Shown: positions 15,292-23,199 of the stretch, one piece after another
Numbering within the stretch: position 1 is the stretch's first letter
Layout: every line of letters starts with the position of its first letter
Assembly: GCA_013152575.1 (NCBI GenBank)
Contig: JAADGB010000058.1
Coordinates: forward strand, 1 to 34,484
From: Thermoproteota archaeon
Lineage (GTDB): Archaea > Thermoproteota > Thermoprotei_A > Sulfolobales > Acidilobaceae
Reading direction: 5' to 3'
Length of the DNA stretch: 34,484 bases
Notes under the pieces: model-generated
Told to the model about the DNA's origin: nothing
The model's database searches: none
What the model saw: only the letters and a program-made list of their open reading frames with translations
Program-made: the position numbers and the translations under genes

Positions 15292-16167
15292 ATGGAGGAT
15301 AATGGTTTGGTGGCGCGGCTTAAGGCCTGTGCTAGGCTGATGAGGATAGTCAACAGCTTGATGGTTGGATTCGCCGTACTTGTGGGTATCACGATAGTAG
15401 TTGGTAGGGATATCGTTAACTTACCATTAACCACGCTAGCATTAGCCTATGTGACGGGGTTCACCATATCCGCCTCATCAATGGTATTGAACGATATAGT
15501 GGATATTGATATTGATAGGATTAACGCGCCGGACAGGCCTCTAGTGTCTGGAGCCATATCCTTGAAGACAGCATACGTCTGCTATGCTATACTCTCCCTC
15601 CTAGGCGTTCTAGCCTCACTATTGATCGGCTGGGAGGCCTTCGCAGTAGCCGTTGCTGGATGGCTTGTGGGAAGCCTATATGATGTATGGGGTAAGAGGA
15701 GCGGCTTCCCCGGTAATGTAATGGTAGCCTTCTCGACATCGCTACCATTCCCTTACGCGATGGCCGTGGTTGAGGTCTGGAGGGAGTCTACCATAATCTT
15801 CTGGGCGATGGTTTTCCTAACCGTTCTCGGCAGGGAGATCGTTAAGGATATTGCTGACGTTGAGGGTGACAGACACGTTAACGCGAGGACTCTACCGATC
15901 GTTATCGGGGAGGGACCCTCAGCCGTTATCGCAGCGACACTATATGTGGTTGCTGTCGCCCTAAGCCCGATACCAGTGATCATAGGGGGAGTCGAACCGG
16001 TATCCTACGGAGTTTTCATCGCCGTGGTGGATTTCATCCTCCTATATGAGTCTATTAGGATAGTCAAGGACCATAGCAGGGCTACTGCATTAAGACATAA
16101 GAGAAATGTGTTAATAGCAATGCTTCTAGGGTTAGTCGGGTTCATGTTAGGGACCCTGCTGGGGTAA
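15292..16167 (+). CDS. UbiA-family prenyltransferase, digeranylgeranylglyceryl phosphate synthase-like
   Basis: This integral membrane protein has 291 residues and about eight or nine hydrophobic segments. It carries the first prenyl-diphosphate/Mg motif NDIVDIDIDRINAPDRPL (around residue 67) and the second acidic motif DIADVEGDRHVNARTLP (about 188-204). The spacing and sequence fit the archaeal enzyme that adds the second geranylgeranyl chain to geranylgeranylglyceryl phosphate, a core step of ether-lipid synthesis. A geranylgeranyl reductase two genes later supports this. The ATG start lies after an AT-rich 80-bp gap. Its TAA stop overlaps the ATG of the next gene by one base. Confidence 0.88.
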   Translation: MEDNGLVARLKACARLMRIVNSLMVGFAVLVGITIVVGRDIVNLPLTTLALAYVTGFTISASSMVLNDIVDIDIDRINAPDRPLVSGAISLKTAYVCYAILSLLGVLASLLIGWEAFAVAVAGWLVGSLYDVWGKRSGFPGNVMVAFSTSLPFPYAMAVVEVWRESTIIFWAMVFLTVLGREIVKDIADVEGDRHVNARTLPIVIGEGPSAVIAATLYVVAVALSPIPVIIGGVEPVSYGVFIAVVDFILLYESIRIVKDHSRATALRHKRNVLIAMLLGLVGFMLGTLLG

Positions 16168-16865
16168 TGGTCTTGGAGTTAATAGCAGAGCTGAACCCTC
16201 CGAGGGACCCTGTTAAGCTGTTGGAGATAGCAGAGCGTTTCTCCGAGGTGTTCGACTGGATCGACATTCCGGACGCCCCGCTCGGCAAGCCAAACTACAA
16301 CTCGCCCGTAATCGCCGCCTACCTAGTTAGCCGGGGCTTCAGTGTGATAGCCCATCTCAGGGTTTCCGACGTTAACACAATAGCCCTCAAGACGATAACA
16401 AAGACCTTAGGGTCCCTGGGAGTCCCACGCATAGTATACTTGAGGGGGGACCCGCCTCAGCAGGGTAGTAGTGTTGAAGACTTCACCCCGGAAGATGCAG
16501 TCTACTATGCGAGGAGCAGGCCTGAAGCCCCGGAGCCAGGCCTCCTGCTGAGTCTCAGGAAGGGAATTGAAGCCATAAGGAACCGGCTGGATGTGCCTGC
16601 TGGATTCTATTTTGTACTAAACTATGACTGGGAGAAAGGATCAAACATAGAGCTACTCAAGACCGTGTCAGCACTTGCAAGGAGTATGGACAAGAAGTTG
16701 TATGCATATCTGATAATACCAGAAGAGATCTGTAGCCAGCCCGTTAGAGTTAGCTCTCTGATAAGCCAGGTTACCGGACTCGTAGATGGCATCGTGTTCT
16801 CAGCTCCCCACAGCGTTGACTGTATCACAGAGTGTGGGAGGATAGCGAGGGATTCACTAAGTTGA
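16167..16865 (+). CDS. Methylenetetrahydrofolate reductase-like TIM-barrel protein
   Basis: The 232-residue protein has the MTHFR-family pattern: DWIDIPDAPLGKP near the first strands, SPVIAAYLVSRGFSVIAHLRVSD corresponding to the HLT..D substrate/FAD strand, and VYLRGDPPQQG matching the family's LRGDPP motif. A late strand FYFVLNYDWE follows. It is shorter than bacterial MetF (about 290), so some flavin contacts may be missing; the activity and C1 carrier are uncertain. It is locked between UbiA (1-nt overlap) and the reductase (4-nt TTGA overlap), indicating co-translation with lipid genes. Confidence 0.7.
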   Translation: MVLELIAELNPPRDPVKLLEIAERFSEVFDWIDIPDAPLGKPNYNSPVIAAYLVSRGFSVIAHLRVSDVNTIALKTITKTLGSLGVPRIVYLRGDPPQQGSSVEDFTPEDAVYYARSRPEAPEPGLLLSLRKGIEAIRNRLDVPAGFYFVLNYDWEKGSNIELLKTVSALARSMDKKLYAYLIIPEEICSQPVRVSSLISQVTGLVDGIVFSAPHSVDCITECGRIARDSLS

Positions 16866-18010
16866 GGATAGCCGTTGTAGGAGCCGGCTTCTCCGGGCTG
16901 GTGTTCGCCTATAAACTAGCCTCTAAGGGGTACGATGTGGATGTGTATGAAGAGCATAAGCGCGTAGGGTTTCCTCCCCACTGTACAGGCCTCGTATCCA
17001 TGGATACGGTAGAACTAATCGGGGGGCCAGCAAAGGAAAACATACTTGGAACCTATAATGGGGTAGTCCTAGACGTTGAAGGAACTAGGTGTACAATAGA
17101 CACTGTCAATAGAGTGGTAAAGCTAAACCGGGAAGGCCTCGAGGAAGCACTACTCGAGGAGGCAGAGGCGAACGGTGCAAGCATACACCTTGGAGTGCGG
17201 GTCTCGAGGATAGATAGCCAGGGCCTGGTTGAGGCTGGCAATGATAGGGGGATCTATGATCTAGTCATACTAGCCGAAGGTATCCACGGTAACCTTCGAG
17301 GTCAGATAGGACTAGATCACCGATTGACAACTACGTATGGCCTAAACGCGGAGATCTCCGGCCAGGACCAATCCCTGCTAGGCGATTATATCTTGATAGG
17401 TTTTGAAAGGACCCTGGAAGGGTTTTCCTGGAGATTCGGGTTCCTCGATAGGATCCTAGTAGGTGCATTATCTAAGAGGGCTAGAGAGGTAAAGGAGAAG
17501 GTAGCTAGTATGGTTAACGGTGGTAGACCCCGTAGATTATATGGTGGAATAGTTATCCATGGACCGCCGTTAAGGAGGCTTAGGCTGGGTAAAGTTGTGT
17601 TAGTTGGCGATGCTGCTGGTTTGAATAAGCCTCTGACGGGCGGCGGCTTGTATCCCAATGCCTGGTTATCCGTTAAGTTATCTGAGATCGACTTGGCGGC
17701 TGGCGATTTCTATGAGGTCGATCGTGTGGCTGGCATGCTTGTTGGGAAGCTGCTTAGGCAGTATAGGATTGCTAGGGCATACTATGGGGATACGGCTAGC
17801 GGGGTAGTATTGTTGAGGAGTGCTGTTGAGGCTGGGTTGTGTGATGTGTTGAGTGGGAGGATAGATTATGATGGTCATGAGAGGATGATATCCCTAGTTT
17901 TATCTAGTCCTGCGAGGGGTTTGAGGATTCTATTCTCTACGCTGAGTCATTCTAGGAGGGAATTCTATAAATTTGTATTAGATTTTATAGGAATAAAACG
18001 TGGTGGTTAA
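16862..18010 (+). CDS. Geranylgeranyl reductase-family FAD oxidoreductase
   Basis: This 382-residue flavoprotein starts with a Rossmann dinucleotide motif AVVGAGFSGLVFAYKLA and a ribose-binding acidic end DVYEEH. PPHCTGLVS follows, the CxG segment typical of digeranylgeranylglycerophospholipid reductases, and then VVLVGDAAGLNKPLTGGGLYP, the second FAD motif with the family-specific PLTGGG. The predicted role is saturation of isoprenoid chains of membrane ether lipids. TTG 16862, overlapping the previous stop as TTGA, gives a perfect N-terminus; GTG 16832 would add ten poorly conserved residues. Codon use shifts toward T/G-ending codons in the last third. Confidence 0.88.
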   Translation: MRIAVVGAGFSGLVFAYKLASKGYDVDVYEEHKRVGFPPHCTGLVSMDTVELIGGPAKENILGTYNGVVLDVEGTRCTIDTVNRVVKLNREGLEEALLEEAEANGASIHLGVRVSRIDSQGLVEAGNDRGIYDLVILAEGIHGNLRGQIGLDHRLTTTYGLNAEISGQDQSLLGDYILIGFERTLEGFSWRFGFLDRILVGALSKRAREVKEKVASMVNGGRPRRLYGGIVIHGPPLRRLRLGKVVLVGDAAGLNKPLTGGGLYPNAWLSVKLSEIDLAAGDFYEVDRVAGMLVGKLLRQYRIARAYYGDTASGVVLLRSAVEAGLCDVLSGRIDYDGHERMISLVLSSPARGLRILFSTLSHSRREFYKFVLDFIGIKRGG

Positions 18011-18063
18011 CACAGACTAGCGTCGTACATGCTGATGTTTATCGCGTCTGGATTCCCTCCCGG

Positions 18064-18369
18064 CTACTCTATTATGGTTATGTTCTCCTCTGGGAAGCCC
18101 ATCTCGACTAGTATCTTCTTAACGCGGTGCCTGTGGTCTCCCTGTAGCTCTATTCTTCCGTTCTTGGCAGTACCGCCTGTTGCGAGCCTGCTCTTGAGCG
18201 TGCTTGCAAGCTTCCTTAGATCGAATTCTTTCTCGTTTATTCCTTCTATAATGGTTACTTCCCTGCCGAACCTCCTTCTCTCGACTCTGATCTTTATTAT
18301 CTGCTCTTCCGCAGAAAGCTGTTCACATATCTCAGGGGGAAGTCCGCCACACATCGAGAGATCGCTCAT
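18064..18369 (-). CDS. Translation initiation factor aIF1 (SUI1 family)
   Basis: The 101-residue SUI1-fold protein helps select start codons on the 30S subunit. After an N-terminal segment with CGGLPPEICEQL, it shows the core IKIRVERRRFGREVTIIEG, LKSRLATGGTAKNGRIELQGDHRHRVKKIL, including the conserved GGT and GDHR motifs, and ends with NITIIE. ATG 18369 gives the standard archaeal length; a TTG at 18399 would extend it by ten residues without family support. A minus-strand TATA at 18404-18411 fits a short leader. Confidence 0.94.
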   Translation of the reverse strand: MSDLSMCGGLPPEICEQLSAEEQIIKIRVERRRFGREVTIIEGINEKEFDLRKLASTLKSRLATGGTAKNGRIELQGDHRHRVKKILVEMGFPEENITIIE

Positions 18370-18403
18370 GGCCTTTGCTACCCACCTTTTCCTTTGCAAT
18401 CCT

Positions 18404-18428
18404 CTTTATAGTCGCTAAGGGATATAAG
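18404..18428. promoter_or_regulatory. Divergent promoters of aIF1 and rpoP
   Basis: The minus strand has CTATAAAG (18404-18411), giving an aIF1 start near 18382. The plus strand has GATATAAG (18421-18428), giving an rpoP start near 18449. Here each gene has its own TATA box, unlike the shared boxes elsewhere in the window. Confidence 0.45.
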
Positions 18429-18469
18429 CCTTCACCCTCCCCACCGACTCTTTGGACGGGTGCTGGATA

Positions 18470-18697
18470 GTGGCTGAGGGTTACGGTTACGAGTGGGAAG
18501 GAGAGTTTTCATCGCTACCCTACGGTATCAAGGACAGGCCTGTACACTACATGTGTGTACGCTGTGGAACGATAATGTCAAGGGAGGAACTCATGCAGTT
18601 CCACGATATGATGTGCAAGAACTGTGGTGGCAGGATATTCGTAAAGCTCAGGGCTCCGCCCGAGACTCTAAAGAGAAGGAGGATATATGCGGTCTAA
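18470..18697 (+). CDS. rpoP: DNA-directed RNA polymerase subunit P (RPB12-like)
   Basis: The C-terminal part shows the zinc-finger layout of Rpo12: YMCVRCGTIMSREEL, then MCKNCGGRIFVKLRAP and a basic tail. The four Cys (CxxC...CxxC) bind zinc. The usual archaeal protein is about 45-50 residues; this frame has an extra N-terminal segment of about 25 residues. GTG 18470 is preferred, with GGGTG at 18458-18462 as SD, giving 75 residues; TTG 18452 is also open, and an internal ATG 18550 would give a near-minimal protein. The stop overlaps the agmatinase gene stop by 4 nt. Confidence 0.85.
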   Translation: MAEGYGYEWEGEFSSLPYGIKDRPVHYMCVRCGTIMSREELMQFHDMMCKNCGGRIFVKLRAPPETLKRRRIYAV

Positions 18698-19647
18698 CCG
18701 GGTATCCCGGATATCTTCTCTCCCTTCCTAACCAGCTGGTTTAGAATCAATGTTTCAACGAGGATCTTGGAGGCCAGTATACTTGTTACACCTGAGGGAT
18801 CATATGGTGGTGTGACCTCGACTAGATCAACACCTACTAATCTCTCATCAGTCGCCAATCCATAGAGGACGAGTAGTAGCTCGTGTGGTGTAAGGCCAAC
18901 GGCTTCGGGGTTGGCTACTCCAGGAGCGTATGCTGGATCGATAGCGTCCATGTCTATGGATACATAGATGTGCTCGCAGGAGCTGAGTCTCCTACGGATC
19001 GAGGCTAGTAGGTTCAATGGACCTATCCTCTTCAGGCCAATGCTTGTCTCATAGTGTATCTCCTTCTTCATCTTTGCATAGTCTAATTCAGCCTTCTCCC
19101 AAGCCCTCACCCCTACATAGTATACAATGCTGGGGTTGAACCTCTCCATTATACGCCTCATAACGGTAGCGTGGCTCATCTTGAGCCCCAAATACTCCTC
19201 TCGCAGATCGAAGTGCGCGTCAAACACGACTAGGCATGGCTTTTTACCTGACTTCACGAGCCCCTCGATTATACCGTATAGGATAAGGTGCTCCCCACCG
19301 ATAACGACGGGTATCCTGTTCTCCTCCACTATCTCTTCGATAACGGTTGACAGCCTTTGGAGCGTCGCTTTGGGGTCCCCATGGATTACAGCTAGATCCC
19401 CTATATCCTCCAGTTCTACATCGTAGAGGTATGCCTCATCAACGAAGACACTATTCCACTCTATATTATACGTGGCCCTCCTAATCTCGAGAGGCGCGAA
19501 CCTCTGGCCGGGCCTGTAGGATGAAGTAGAGTCGAAGGGGACGCCTAGAATCGTGTATTGCGGTTTAGCAGGCCTCCTCTCGGGGCCGAAGTGGCACTCT
19601 GCCCTGCTAGTGTATAATTCACGCATGCTCAATGAACCGTGCACCAC
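18694..19647 (-). CDS. speB: Agmatinase-family ureohydrolase
   Basis: The 317-residue binuclear-manganese hydrolase has all ligands: GGEH (His120), DAHFD (Asp143, His145, Asp147) and SIDMDAIDPAYAPGV (Asp231, Asp233). The early GVPFDSTSSYRPGQRFAPLEIR is typical of agmatinase rather than arginase. The likely reaction is agmatine to putrescine plus urea, a polyamine step important in hyperthermophiles. A TATA box at 19667-19676 predicts transcription from about 19646, so the GTG at 19647/19644 may be leaderless; ATG 19626 is an alternative. Confidence 0.9.
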   Translation of the reverse strand: MVHGSLSMRELYTSRAECHFGPERRPAKPQYTILGVPFDSTSSYRPGQRFAPLEIRRATYNIEWNSVFVDEAYLYDVELEDIGDLAVIHGDPKATLQRLSTVIEEIVEENRIPVVIGGEHLILYGIIEGLVKSGKKPCLVVFDAHFDLREEYLGLKMSHATVMRRIMERFNPSIVYYVGVRAWEKAELDYAKMKKEIHYETSIGLKRIGPLNLLASIRRRLSSCEHIYVSIDMDAIDPAYAPGVANPEAVGLTPHELLLVLYGLATDERLVGVDLVEVTPPYDPSGVTSILASKILVETLILNQLVRKGEKISGIPG

Positions 19648-19666
19648 GATAACTGTAGTTTGTAAT

Positions 19667-19676
19667 CGTATAAATT
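19667..19676. promoter_or_regulatory. Shared TATA box between agmatinase and glyS
   Basis: CGTATAAATT (AATTTATACG on the minus strand) lies in the 79-bp divergent gap. It predicts starts near 19646 for the agmatinase gene and near 19696 for glyS, the latter leaving a leader with GGTGT at 19716-19720. Confidence 0.45.
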
Positions 19677-19726
19677 GGAGGGTTTATCGCAGAGAATGAA
19701 ACTGGGAGCGGTAAAGGTGTAATAGA

Positions 19727-21499
19727 TTGGCGGAGCAGGACCTATACAATAAGATAATGGAACTGGCTAAGCGGAGGGGCTTCTTCTGGCCCTCCTACGA
19801 GATATACGGGGGAGTAGCAGGATTCTATGACTTCGGCCCCTACGGCGTTCTCCTGAAAAAGAGGATTATAGAGAAATGGAGGAAGTACATCGTCGAAAAC
19901 CACAGCAATTACGTAGTCGAGATAGAGACGCCTATCATAGGGCCATCAAAGGTATACGAGGCAAGCGGACACGTAGCAAGCTTCACCGACCCGATAGTTA
20001 CATGCACAAAGTGTGGGAGAAAGTTCAGGGCAGATCACCTCATAGAGGACAAGCTGGACATAGACGCCGAAGGCCTATCACCGGAGGAGATGACGAAGCT
20101 GATCAAGGAGCACAACATAAGGTGTCCCGTATGCGGAGGAGTGCTAGGGGAAGTCAAGCTATTCAACCTACTATTCCCTACACAGATAGGCCCCTATGAG
20201 GGCAACAAGGGATACCTTAGACCAGAACTAGCCCAGGGAATGTTCGTAGCCTTCAAACGAGTACTAGAGGTCATGAGGGGCAAGTTACCGCTTGGAATCG
20301 CCCAGATAGGCAGGGTTGGGCGGAACGAGATAAGCCCGCGGCAGGCAATGATGCGTCTACGCGAGTTCACCATTATGGAGATGGAGTACTTCATAGACCC
20401 CGAGGACCCCGATGGGAGCTGCCCATTCTATAGTAAGGTGGAGGATGAGGTACTGAGGATCAGAACCTATGAAATGAAGGTCAGGAACGAGCCGCCGAAG
20501 GAGTTCACCGTTAAAGAGGCGGTAGAGTCTGGCGTGATAATCCATAAGTGCCTAGCCTACTGGATGGTAGTGGCGAAGAAGTTCCTAAACAGCCTGGGTG
20601 TACCGGATGAGAACATGTTCTTCGACGAGAAGGGACCCCACGAGAGAGCCCACTACTCATCCCAGACATTCGACCAGATGGTGAAAGTATCAAGGTGGGG
20701 ATGGATCGAGGTCGCAGGCCACAGCTACAGAGGGGACTATGACTTATCAAGACACATGGAGTATAGCGGTGTAGACCTAACAGTCTTCAAACCATACGAG
20801 AAACCCATAAAGGTGAAGGTAAAGAAGGCCTTCATCGACAAGGCCTACGTAGGTAGGCGATTCAAGTCGGAGGCCAAGAAGATCCTCATGGAGGCCGCGA
20901 AGATACCCGAAGAGAAGCTGATAGAAGCGGCTGAGAGGGGAACAGGCATCACTATAGCTGGGTACGAGATCCCAGCGGAGGCCATAAAGGTAGTGGAGAG
21001 GGAGGTGAAGGTCACTGGTAGGAAGTTTATTCCACACGTCGTCGAGCCATCATTCGGAACCGACAGAATAGTCTACGTTGCGTTCGAATACTCGTATAGA
21101 GAGAAGGCTGGTAGAACAATACTCAGCCTACCACGCGACGTAGCCCCAGTGCAGGCAGGCGTTGTGCCATTAGTTGAGAAGGAGGAAGCCTTAAGGGAAA
21201 AGGCGATCGAACTCTATAACTTACTGGTTGATAACGGGTTCTACGTGATTTACGATGATACGGGCAGCATTGGGAGACGCTATGCCAGGATGGATGAAAT
21301 AGGGGTCCCAGCAGTCTTCACAATAGACTACCAGACGCTCGAGGACGGTACAGTGACGATGAGGGACCGCGATACGTGGAAGCAGGTAAGGCTGCCATTC
21401 AATGAGGCTCCAAATGCCCTAAGAAGGTTCTTATACGATGGAGTTGACATCCATGAACTGGGAACACCCGTAACAGTAGAGGGTGATGGAGAAGGCTAG
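19727..21499 (+). CDS. glyS: Glycyl-tRNA synthetase, class II
   Basis: This 590-residue enzyme is of the archaeal/eukaryal homodimeric type. It starts with MELAKRRGFFWPSYEIYGG, characteristic of the family, then GFYDFGPYGVLLK (motif 1 area). A zinc-binding CTKCGRKF...CPVCGG insertion is present. Motif 2 lies around RPELAQGMFVAF and RVGRNEISPRQ. Motif 3 includes VEPSFGTDR, and the C-terminal anticodon-binding domain follows (VAPVQAGVVPL...). The TTG start has GGTGT 6 nt upstream. The last 17 nt overlap the possible start region of the next gene. Confidence 0.96.
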   Translation: MAEQDLYNKIMELAKRRGFFWPSYEIYGGVAGFYDFGPYGVLLKKRIIEKWRKYIVENHSNYVVEIETPIIGPSKVYEASGHVASFTDPIVTCTKCGRKFRADHLIEDKLDIDAEGLSPEEMTKLIKEHNIRCPVCGGVLGEVKLFNLLFPTQIGPYEGNKGYLRPELAQGMFVAFKRVLEVMRGKLPLGIAQIGRVGRNEISPRQAMMRLREFTIMEMEYFIDPEDPDGSCPFYSKVEDEVLRIRTYEMKVRNEPPKEFTVKEAVESGVIIHKCLAYWMVVAKKFLNSLGVPDENMFFDEKGPHERAHYSSQTFDQMVKVSRWGWIEVAGHSYRGDYDLSRHMEYSGVDLTVFKPYEKPIKVKVKKAFIDKAYVGRRFKSEAKKILMEAAKIPEEKLIEAAERGTGITIAGYEIPAEAIKVVEREVKVTGRKFIPHVVEPSFGTDRIVYVAFEYSYREKAGRTILSLPRDVAPVQAGVVPLVEKEEALREKAIELYNLLVDNGFYVIYDDTGSIGRRYARMDEIGVPAVFTIDYQTLEDGTVTMRDRDTWKQVRLPFNEAPNALRRFLYDGVDIHELGTPVTVEGDGEG

Positions 21500-21524
21500 A
21501 TTCCCGCTTAGGGTGAGTATGCGT

Positions 21525-21959
21525 ATGAGGATAGAGGAGAAGGTACCAGGCGAGAAAATCGAGGACGCCGAGATGGTTGAAGAGGCCCAGCCCGAGAGAC
21601 CCAAGGGCTCACTCAAAGACATACTCGCAGTCATACCCCCAGCATCGAGCTTGAAGGTCAAGGAGAAGAGGCTCAGGGAGAAGAGAATCAGGCTGAAGTA
21701 CGACGACTCACTCGCTCCAGAAAAAGCTAAGCTGAACCCGAAGCTCGCGAGCATGCTAGGCATAACAGAGAAGCTAGAGATAGTAGTAGCTGGCAGGCAC
21801 AGATTCGCCTTCCTCGCCGTGCTAGACGAGGAGGTAGATGAAAACCACGTACACGTCAACCCAGAACTCATGGAGGAGCACGGAATAGCCGACGAAAGCA
21901 TCGCGACGGTCAGAGCCTACAGGGGTACCGAGAAGCTCGGCGTAAGACTCAACGTATAA
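21525..21959 (+). CDS. Uncharacterised protein downstream of glyS
   Basis: I do not recognise the family. The N-terminal half is highly charged and probably flexible, with repeated KEKRLREKRIRLK. The C-terminal half (LNPKLASMLGITEKLEIVVAGRHRF, then HVHVNPELMEEHGI, ESIATVRAYRG) looks like a small two-repeat beta domain, loosely reminiscent of an AbrB-type or double-psi barrel swapped strand. ATG 21525 (144 residues) has GGGTGAG 7 nt upstream; the frame also opens at GTG 21483/ATG 21486, which would overlap glyS by 14-17 nt. It is tightly coupled to glyS. Confidence 0.6.
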   Translation: MRIEEKVPGEKIEDAEMVEEAQPERPKGSLKDILAVIPPASSLKVKEKRLREKRIRLKYDDSLAPEKAKLNPKLASMLGITEKLEIVVAGRHRFAFLAVLDEEVDENHVHVNPELMEEHGIADESIATVRAYRGTEKLGVRLNV

Positions 21960-22004
21960 CACCCCTAGTTCAACCCTTAATCCTTCTATACTGGGGAAGA
22001 ATGT

Positions 22005-22409
22005 TTGCCGGGAAAAGCCGATGTTATGGCCGAGCTGCTGTACATGAAGCTAGAGGAGCATCTGCGAGCTATCGAGACTATTGAAAAGCTAGTAAAGTCA
22101 ATGAGTCCAGCAGACCTAGGCGGCAGCGAACAACTAGAAGAGCTACGAGACGCAGTAGCTAGATTGAGGAGTCTTAGGAAGGCGATGATAACTGATGCCG
22201 AACGCATCATATCATCGATACGTGGTGGTGAGATATCGGTTGGAGCCGAGACCCCTCTCTACGCCTTAGCCAGATACTATGCCGAGGCAGCCTATCATAC
22301 CGAGATGAGGTTACTCAAGAAGCTAGGCATATACTCAACAGACTCTGATATGGAGGATGTCGTAAGGTTAAGATCCCTGTTCCAGGAGATTCTTCGGAGT
22401 CTAGAATAG
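22005..22409 (+). CDS. Uncharacterised all-helical protein
   Basis: This 134-residue protein is almost entirely alpha-helical, with heptad-like stretches such as LEEHLRAIETIEKLVK and LEELRDAVARLRSLRK that suggest a coiled coil or helical bundle. No membrane segment, signal peptide or catalytic motif is visible. The opening codon is TTG 22005 with a weak SD; ATG 22026 is an in-frame alternative. It precedes another helical-bundle gene (PhoU-like), but that gene has its own TATA box. Confidence 0.55.
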   Translation: MPGKADVMAELLYMKLEEHLRAIETIEKLVKSMSPADLGGSEQLEELRDAVARLRSLRKAMITDAERIISSIRGGEISVGAETPLYALARYYAEAAYHTEMRLLKKLGIYSTDSDMEDVVRLRSLFQEILRSLE

Positions 22410-22423
22410 GTGCTGTTTTAATC

Positions 22424-22431
22424 CTTTATAA
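22424..22431 (+). promoter_or_regulatory. TATA box of the PhoU-like gene
   Basis: CTTTATAA in the 70-bp gap predicts a transcript start near 22453, giving a leader of about 27 nt with a GGTGT SD before ATG 22480. Confidence 0.45.
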
Positions 22432-22479
22432 CCCGGATACATCCACGGTTCAAAATGTCAGACTGATCGGTGTGCTAGC

Positions 22480-23199
22480 ATGTATGCGGGCTCTGGTAAC
22501 ATCAGCAGAGAAGTAGTGATTGAGCACTTAGTAAACATAGCCCGCGAGCTGGAGTCAATAATAGTGGCTATAAACAACACCTTTGACTCCAGCTCGCTGC
22601 CCCGCGCCGAGGTAGTCGATAAACTCTTCCGCCAAGACCTGGTAATGTCGAAGGATAGGATAGAGAAGAGCATAGCTCAACTCCTACTCTACATAGCCTC
22701 TGGTAGGATAGAATTAGTCGATTCAAAGGAGCTAATCCTGAGGGTGACAGAGGGTTACAGGGACATTGTAACCAAGCTCGAGGCATTCATTCACAGGATA
22801 AAGCTGGCTAAGAGGGCTGGAATAGAGTTCGACGATAAGATATTCAAGAAGATGAAGGAGATGCTGAATCACATAGTTGAGGCAAGCGGCCACATAACAA
22901 CTCTAGCGAGGCTATCTGGAAGAGCACTGGGCAACCATGACGTTGCAAGAATGATGGAGACTAGGAACGATAAGGTCCAAGAGATCGAGAGGTTAGTAGA
23001 CGACCTATACAGGGAAGTACTCGACACACTAATCGACACGGCTAACGACTTCAAGACCTACATACTAATCAGGGATGCAATAAGCACGTTAGAAGATACC
23101 ATGGACCTGCTATCCAAGCTATCACTAAACTACTTCATACTGGGAGTTGGCATGGCAACCAGCGCCGCTGGAGGCGGCGGTACAGCCTATGAAATGTAA
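22480..23199 (+). CDS. PhoU-like / DUF47-like helical-bundle protein
   Basis: The 239-residue protein is predicted as long antiparallel helices: IVIEHLVNIARELESII-like opening, a middle helix YRDIVTKLEAFIHRIKLAKR, an ETRNDKVQEIERLVDDLYREVLDT segment resembling the ExE-rich metal-binding helix of PhoU/DUF47, and TYILIRDAISTLEDTMDLL with a conserved Asp. Such proteins often regulate phosphate uptake, but no Pit or Pst transporter is adjacent, so the role is inferred only from fold. The end overlaps the EndA start by 11 nt. Confidence 0.55.
   Translation: MYAGSGNISREVVIEHLVNIARELESIIVAINNTFDSSSLPRAEVVDKLFRQDLVMSKDRIEKSIAQLLLYIASGRIELVDSKELILRVTEGYRDIVTKLEAFIHRIKLAKRAGIEFDDKIFKKMKEMLNHIVEASGHITTLARLSGRALGNHDVARMMETRNDKVQEIERLVDDLYREVLDTLIDTANDFKTYILIRDAISTLEDTMDLLSKLSLNYFILGVGMATSAAGGGGTAYEM

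Noticed and set aside
22456..22467. Four-codon upstream ORF (ATG TCA GAC TGA) before the PhoU-like gene
   Set aside because: It lies at the predicted transcript start, has no SD and does not overlap the gene; likely chance.
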